Positions 31,027 to 34,853 of a stretch of 34,853 bases of DNA are shown one piece after another; position 1 is the stretch's first letter, and every line of letters begins with the position of its first letter. The stretch lies in IMG/VR virus record IMGVR_UViG_3300047189_000043, positions 1-34,853 of that record; one strand, given 5' to 3'. The stretch comes from a virus. The notes beneath the pieces are model-generated. The model was given only the letters and a program-made list of their open reading frames with translations. It searched no databases and was not told where the DNA came from. A program made the translations under genes and the position numbers.

Positions 31027-31366
31027 TATAAGTAGTTTATAAGTGTCCGGATGAGCATTTGATTTTGGGCTTATTAAGACTTTGGAATCATGGACTAAAG
31101 TTGAAATTTGTATGGTAAATTAAATGAAAATTAACGGAAACGCGCGGAATATTAGAAATTATCATATCTGATATAGAAATATTGACTATTGAAAGAAATT
31201 GATCGCGTTTAACACGTACACTATTGTCTTTTAAGTTTGAAGTAGAGCTCCGAAATGAGGCGAGCTGTTAAAAAAAACTATCGTTTGCAGTAGACGTATT
31301 GCGAAATGCAAAACAGAAGGTTCGAATCCTTTCTTATAAACTATTTTTTAATTTAAATTATTAATT
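31027..31366 (+). other. 340-nt non-coding stretch with structured RNA signals
   Basis: No convincing ORF. It contains a palindrome ATATCTGATAT at ~31168-31178, a promoter candidate at 31208-31239, stem AGCTC/GAGCT (31246-31250/31262-31266), stem TTGC/GCAA (31299-31302/31308-31311), and a T-arm GAAGG-TTCGAAT-CCTTT (31316-31332). TTTATAAG (31036-31043) is complementary to CTTATAAA (31333-31340), directly after the T-arm; it could close a large domain. A tRNA/tmRNA-like fold was considered but no tag ORF or D-arm is convincing. Confidence 0.45.
31208..31239 (+). promoter_or_regulatory. Promoter candidate for the replication-side genes
   Basis: TTTA (31208-31211), 20 nt, TAAGTTTG (31232-31239): correct -7 box and a one-base-off -33 box with ideal spacing. 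The expected start lies at the beginning of the structured tRNA-like leader. Confidence 0.55.
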
Positions 31367-31537
31367 ATGTGGTTCACAGAAGCAATAGCAAAAATTGATA
31401 TTCCCCTTGGCGATAATTTTTTTATAAAACAAGGGTCTAAAATAACTATTACTAAAGGATTTGATTATGAATTTGCTTTGTGGCATTCATACGGAATATA
31501 TGATTTACCAAGTGAATATGTTTTATTAAATAATTGA
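31367..31537 (+). CDS. Hypothetical small protein, 56 aa
   Basis: ATG 31367, MWFTEAIAKIDIPLGDNFF onward, ending YVLLNN. Small mixed beta protein with Trp and Tyr. The leader is A/T-only for about 25 nt, typical for Bacteroidota initiation. No family. Confidence 0.55.
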   Translation: MWFTEAIAKIDIPLGDNFFIKQGSKITITKGFDYEFALWHSYGIYDLPSEYVLLNN

Positions 31538-31541
31538 TATT

Positions 31542-31769
31542 ATGGAACGATTTATTTTAAAATTTCCGAATGGGAGAATAAGGCAACAAGCCGGCATTAA
31601 TACGACGTATTATTCATTACTTAGTGTTGGTGTTATAACGTGGATTATTGATACAAAAAAAGGTGAAATAATGTACGGTAATAAGGACGATAAAGTTATT
31701 ACTGAAAAAATACCTTCTTATCATGATTCTGAATTAATAACTCCATGCAATGAAAATTTGGAAACTTGA
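31542..31769 (+). CDS. Hypothetical small protein, 75 aa
   Basis: ATG 31542 follows the previous stop by 4 nt. Strand-rich (FILKFPNGRIRQQ, VGVITWIIDTKKGEIMYG). Overlaps the next gene by 20 nt. The family is not recognised. Confidence 0.55.
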   Translation: MERFILKFPNGRIRQQAGINTTYYSLLSVGVITWIIDTKKGEIMYGNKDDKVITEKIPSYHDSELITPCNENLET

Positions 31770-31956
31770 TCTAACAACTTTAAAACTTATCCAAGTGGCA
31801 AAGTTTGACCTCTATGAAGGTTGTTTGACATTTAAGGCAGAAAACTACTTGGAAGCTGATAAGTTTGTATCAGCCTTTTTAAAAGGTGAAATGAAACATA
31901 TTAAGGAAGTGCCTCCGGAGATCGACAAAATTATTGAAGAAATAATATATAATTGA
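31750..31956 (+). CDS. Hypothetical small protein, 68 aa
   Basis: MKIWKLDLTTLKLIQVAKF, then helical ADKFVSAFLKGEMKH and an acidic C-terminus. No motif. Part of the overlapping chain of small genes before the origin. Confidence 0.55.
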   Translation: MKIWKLDLTTLKLIQVAKFDLYEGCLTFKAENYLEADKFVSAFLKGEMKHIKEVPPEIDKIIEEIIYN

Positions 31957-31960
31957 AAAT

Positions 31961-32173
31961 ATGTTTAGGGTTTATGCAGCTGGTAATTTTAGTGAGATTT
32001 GTTATAATTGCGTTGAACGATTAAAGCAAGAGGGTAAAGAGATTGGATATAATATCTATTTATCGGAATATTATTCTTTATCAAGATCATACGATTCTTG
32101 TCAAATTTGTGGAAATACTTTTTTTGTGGATGGAAGAAAAAATATAAAAAAAATAGCAGATTATAGTTTTTAA
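31961..32173 (+). CDS. Small zinc-ribbon-like protein, 70 aa
   Basis: CYNC at 14-17 and CQIC at 47-50 form a two-CxxC zinc ribbon spaced by ~30 residues, followed by a basic tail (GRKNIKKIADYSF). Binding of nucleic acid or protein is plausible. Confidence 0.6.
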   Translation: MFRVYAAGNFSEICYNCVERLKQEGKEIGYNIYLSEYYSLSRSYDSCQICGNTFFVDGRKNIKKIADYSF

Positions 32174-32185
32174 TTAAAAAAGTTG

Positions 32186-32193
32186 TATATTTG
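32186..32193 (+). promoter_or_regulatory. -7 box for the small RNA candidate
   Basis: TATATTTG is identical to the -7 box at 22556. No clear TTTG at the expected -33 position, so strength is uncertain. Confidence 0.5.
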
Positions 32194-32198
32194 TAATG

Positions 32199-32304
32199 CT
32201 CGATCTTAAAAAACGAAATATGTCTGTACAAAAATTTCACTTAATTTATATTGCATCTTATCCCAGGTCTGGTTATCGTTCCAGAGAGCGCCTGGGATTT
32301 TTTT
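32199..32304 (+). ncRNA. Candidate ~105-nt small RNA
   Basis: Lies between the -7 box at 32186-32193 and a strong terminator hairpin whose T-run ends at 32304. The 5' part is A/U-rich and mostly single-stranded. The region also holds a 36-codon ORF (32220-32330) which runs through the terminator stem and beyond its T-run, so a coding role is less likely. A trans-acting or decoy RNA is possible; no known family is recognised. Confidence 0.45.
32261..32304 (+). terminator. Two-tier terminator hairpin
   Basis: TCCCAGG (32261-32267) pairs with CCTGGGA (32291-32297). Within it TCTGG (32268-32272) pairs with CCAGA (32281-32285), leaving a GAGCG bulge. Seven T's follow (32298-32304). Confidence 0.8.
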
Positions 32305-32322
32305 ATTTTAATATAATAATTT

Positions 32323-32406
32323 ATGAATAAATGTTATAATTGTGGACATTAATTCGATGAACATGAACTCCATAATGGTTTATCGGAACGAACAGAAAAT
32401 TATTGA
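32323..32406 (+). pseudogene. Zinc-ribbon micro-gene with in-frame stop
   Basis: ATG 32323 reads MNKCYNCGH then TAA (32350-32352); the same frame continues FDEHELHNGLSERTENY to TGA 32404-32406. Joined, it looks like the first half of small CxxC zinc-ribbon proteins (CYNCGxxFDExE..), but the second CxxC is missing. Probably a decayed gene with a substituted codon (e.g. GAA to TAA) and a lost 3' end. Confidence 0.45.
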
Positions 32407-32437
32407 GAAGTATAAAAATAAATATAAATAATGGCTT

Positions 32438-32833
32438 ATGGCTTTGAGTTACGGTGAACAACTTCACGATTCAAGATGGTTAAAAAAATGTGCAGAAATA
32501 AAGGAACGTGATGATTATAAATGTAGGATATGTAAGGATCATGAACACTACTTGGACGTTCACCATATTTGTTATTTTCCTGATATTTTACTATGGGAGT
32601 ATGATAATGAATTGTTAATTACTATTTGTCGAAAACATCATAAAATATTAAATTTTGAACTTCCTAAATTAGCCGGGTTGATTGCATTTCGAATATTGAC
32701 AAATGATATTGATCCGATGAATATTGAATGGTTTCTTAATTTATTGAAAGATTTAGATAAAAATATATATGGCCAGAATCAGAACGATAAAACCGGAATT
32801 TTGGAGTCATCCGATTTTAGCAAAACAAGATGA
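32438..32833 (+). CDS. HNH-like endonuclease
   Basis: 131 aa from ATG 32438. YKCRICKDH (CxxC), then LDVHHICYF with the catalytic His pair region, and ITICRKHHKIL as the closing CxxH/H. This is the HNH zinc-binding pattern with 'V(H)H...W.yDN.L.t.C..CH'-like order. The C-terminus is a helical extension. Overlaps the next gene by 65 nt. It could be a free-standing homing nuclease or a helper of replication or packaging; the location beside the origin favours the former two. Confidence 0.75.
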   Translation: MALSYGEQLHDSRWLKKCAEIKERDDYKCRICKDHEHYLDVHHICYFPDILLWEYDNELLITICRKHHKILNFELPKLAGLIAFRILTNDIDPMNIEWFLNLLKDLDKNIYGQNQNDKTGILESSDFSKTR

Positions 32834-33398
32834 TGCCACTAAATTACTTGCAATAGCATTATTAAATTTTGCTGATGATGAGGGTTATTTTCACGCAGAA
32901 CCTAATGTTGTTAGAGGGTTTTGCAGACCATTCGACGATAACTCGACGATAACTCGACGATGCCTCGATAATCTTTTGAAAATAGGGTATATTTTTATAT
33001 GTGAAAATGAATTTTATGGTTCAATTGGATTGATAAAAACATTTTCAGAACATCAACGGATTGATAGGCCAAGTACTTCAAGATTAAAAGATTATTATTC
33101 GACGAACACTCGACGAACACTCGACGAACACTCGACGGAGGAAGGGAAAGGAAGGGAAAGGAAAGGAAGGGAAAGAAATAGTAAATTTATACCACCAATT
33201 TTAGAAGAAGTAAAACAATACTTCAAGGAAAAAGGATATAAAGAAACAGCAGCTATTAAAATGTTTGAATCTTATTCCGTTGCAAATTGGATAGATTCAA
33301 AAGGATCACCGGTAAAAAATTGGAAACAAAAAGCCATAAATGTTTGGTTTACAGATCAAAATAAAATTAATGGTCAATTAACTATTTTAGCCAGATGA
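32769..33398 (+). CDS. Replisome organiser-like replication protein
   Basis: 209 aa. MARIRTIKPEFWSHPIL and LLAIALLNFADDEGYFHAEPN are typical of phage DnaD-like/replisome-organiser N-terminal winged-helix domains. A charged middle (~110-140) is encoded by the iterons and a polypurine tract. The C-terminal ~60 residues (EEVKQYFKEKGYKETAAIKMFESY, then NWKQKAINVWF) resemble the DnaD tail. It should bind the origin and load the helicase encoded next (ATGA overlap). Confidence 0.75.
   Translation: MARIRTIKPEFWSHPILAKQDDATKLLAIALLNFADDEGYFHAEPNVVRGFCRPFDDNSTITRRCLDNLLKIGYIFICENEFYGSIGLIKTFSEHQRIDRPSTSRLKDYYSTNTRRTLDEHSTEEGKGRERKGRERNSKFIPPILEEVKQYFKEKGYKETAAIKMFESYSVANWIDSKGSPVKNWKQKAINVWFTDQNKINGQLTILAR
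32932..33138 (+). repeat. 11-bp iterons, probable replication origin
   Basis: Cluster 1: TCGACGATAAC at 32932-32942 and 32943-32953, TCGACGATGCC at 32954-32964, then TCGATAATC. Cluster 2: TCGACGAACAC at 33099-33109, 33110-33120 and 33121-33131, then TCGACGG to 33138. A G/A-only tract follows (to ~33178). The 11-bp unit is not a multiple of three, so copies are read in shifting frames; conservation is at DNA level. The setting is like lambda O, where the origin lies inside the initiator gene. Confidence 0.75.
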
Positions 33399-34853
33399 AA
33401 ATAATATCCCTTAATACGAAAAAAATATACGATCTTGACGTTAATAGACAGGGCGAAAATCATATTAAATGTCCTGAATGTTCACCGGATAGAAAAAAGA
33501 AATCTGCTAAACCGTTTATGTGGAATAATACCAAGATGGTAGGGCATTGTTATCATTGTAATTGTAATTTTGTTGAATATAAACCTTTTAAAACTGAAAA
33601 AATATATTTTAATCCAGAATGGAAAAATATTACAAATTTAACTGATAAAGTAGTAAAATATTTCACTGGCAGGATGATTAGCCAAGAAACACTTGTTAAA
33701 ATGAAAGTTTATTCCGATAAGCAATTTATGCCGCAACATGAAAAAGAAGTTGAGGTAATATGCTTTCCGTACTTTTTTAACGATAAACTAAAAAATATTA
33801 AATTTCGTGGCCCAGGAAAATCATTCATGTTGGTTAAAGACGCTGAACTAATATTTTGGAATTTAGATTGTGTATTAAAATCAGAAATTGTCATTATTGT
33901 TGAGGGTGAAATTGATTGTATGAGCCTCATAGAATGTGGATTTGAAAATTGCATATCTGTACCAAATGGAGCATCTTCGAAAGATATGCCCTTTATAGAT
34001 AATTATATTGAATTATTTATTGATAAAAAGATAATAATTGCTGTTGACAATGATATTCCGGGAACAGATTTAAAAAATGAACTTATTCGAAGGTTTGGTT
34101 CTGAAAATTGTCTTACTGTTGAATTTGAAGATTGTAAGGATGCGAATGAGATACTTTGTGAAAAAGGAGGTATAGAACTTAAACGAATAATTAATGAAGC
34201 AAAAGAAATACCAGTTTCAGGAATAATTGATATTGAAAGCCAATATGATGATATTTATAATCTTTATATACACGGACTTGAAAAGGGTAAGATTTTAGGA
34301 ATACCTGAAATTGATGAATTAATAACATGGGAACTTTCAAGACTTGCTATTTGGACGGGAATACCCTCGCATGGAAAAAGTTCAATAGTTGATTTAATCA
34401 ATGTTTTACTTAATATTCGTTATGGTTGGAAAGTAGCATATTTTTCACCTGAAAATTATCCTATGAAATTTCATTTTGCAAGACTTTATTCTTTGATTTC
34501 AGGTAAAATTTTTAAAGCTTATGGAATTCCTGACGAAGCAGAATATGAACAAATTTTTAATTATATAAATGAAAATTTTTCGTTTATATATCCAGATGAT
34601 AATTTCAAAGTTGAAACTATTCTTGGAAAGGCTATGTTTCTGGTTAAGAAAAAAGGGATAAGCATATTAGTAATTGATCCGTGGAATAATCTTGAGCATA
34701 CAAAAAATAAAGGTGAAAATGATACGGATTATACCGGAAGAGTTCTTTATGAACTTATAAAATTTGGAAAGAAAAATAATTGTTTAGTTCATTTAATAGC
34801 TCATCCAACGAAGATGAAAAAGCAATTAAATGGATTATACGAAGTCCCTAATA
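33395..34853 (+). CDS. DNA primase-helicase (partial, runs off window)
   Basis: 486 codons visible, no stop. An N-terminal zinc ribbon (CPEC 26-29, CYHC 52-55) is followed by a TOPRIM-like primase segment: IVIIVEGEID (~160-170), AVDNDIPG (~216-223). The C-terminal helicase has Walker A GIPSHGKSS (~320-328) and ILVIDPW (Walker B-like strand, ~430). Order and motifs match T7 gp4/Twinkle-type bifunctional enzymes. Start ATG 33395 overlaps the previous stop. Confidence 0.9.
   Translation, partial: MKIISLNTKKIYDLDVNRQGENHIKCPECSPDRKKKSAKPFMWNNTKMVGHCYHCNCNFVEYKPFKTEKIYFNPEWKNITNLTDKVVKYFTGRMISQETLVKMKVYSDKQFMPQHEKEVEVICFPYFFNDKLKNIKFRGPGKSFMLVKDAELIFWNLDCVLKSEIVIIVEGEIDCMSLIECGFENCISVPNGASSKDMPFIDNYIELFIDKKIIIAVDNDIPGTDLKNELIRRFGSENCLTVEFEDCKDANEILCEKGGIELKRIINEAKEIPVSGIIDIESQYDDIYNLYIHGLEKGKILGIPEIDELITWELSRLAIWTGIPSHGKSSIVDLINVLLNIRYGWKVAYFSPENYPMKFHFARLYSLISGKIFKAYGIPDEAEYEQIFNYINENFSFIYPDDNFKVETILGKAMFLVKKKGISILVIDPWNNLEHTKNKGENDTDYTGRVLYELIKFGKKNNCLVHLIAHPTKMKKQLNGLYEVPN

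Noticed and set aside
31036-31340. tmRNA-like molecule
   Set aside because: The end pairing and T-arm are suggestive, but there is no D-loop consensus and no tag ORF ending in Ala-Ala.
32220-32330. 36-codon ORF within the small RNA candidate
   Set aside because: It reads through the terminator stem and past its T-run; most transcripts would end before the stop codon.
33136-33178. Sequencing artefact in the GGAAAGG tract
   Set aside because: The reading frame of the replication protein stays open through it and continues into a sensible C-terminal domain.
1-34853. CRISPR array or recoded stop codons
   Set aside because: No regularly spaced repeat-spacer pattern is present, and TAA, TAG and TGA all close well-supported genes.

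Overview
The window is a contiguous piece of a tailed-phage genome (free phage or prophage) whose host is almost certainly a member of the Bacteroidota. All supported genes lie on the + strand, are tightly packed (many ATGA/TAATG overlaps) and AT-rich. Promoters match the Bacteroidota pattern TTTG-N19-21-TAnnTTTG, best seen at 305-336 and 22532-22563. Shine-Dalgarno sequences are largely absent, and several exported proteins end their signal peptides in the -SAQ/-NAQ style common in this phylum. The ORFs are closed with TAA, TAG and TGA, so there is no sign of stop-codon recoding.

Layout. 1-2500: the 3' part of a lipoprotein gene, a tRNA placed directly at a promoter, then a small unknown gene, a ParB-like protein and a radical-SAM protein, closed by an intrinsic terminator. 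2525-22470: one long virion and lysis block. It runs terminase small and large subunits, neck and tail genes, tape measure, ClpP-like prohead protease with probable nested scaffold, major capsid, portal, connector, fibre and other exported proteins, holin-like membrane proteins and an M15 endolysin. The head genes and portal lie after the tail genes, which is not the usual order. 22470-26530: a terminator, a strong promoter, a small probable repressor with operator-like repeats, a boxA-like element, then about 16 very small genes; two of these are preceded by related structured leaders. 26547-30940: a recombination cassette (probable annealing protein, YqaJ/lambda-exonuclease-like nuclease, SMC-like ATPase) and three conserved unknowns. 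30941-31366: a structured non-coding region. 31367-32410: small genes, a candidate 105-nt RNA and a decayed zinc-ribbon gene. 32438-34853: HNH protein, replisome-organiser-like protein containing an array of 11-bp iterons (probable origin), and a primase-helicase running off the window.

How it fits together. The block from 22556 onward looks like early or middle expression: repressor, antitermination-like sites, host-takeover-type small genes, recombination and replication. The block from 2500 to 22470 is late expression. Most worth a second look are two homologous leaders at 23312-23428 and 23633-23750. They have three stems with compensatory changes and a 9-10 nt segment complementary to the sequence just upstream of the start codon. 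Also notable are the 11-bp iterons embedded in the replication gene out of phase with the reading frame.
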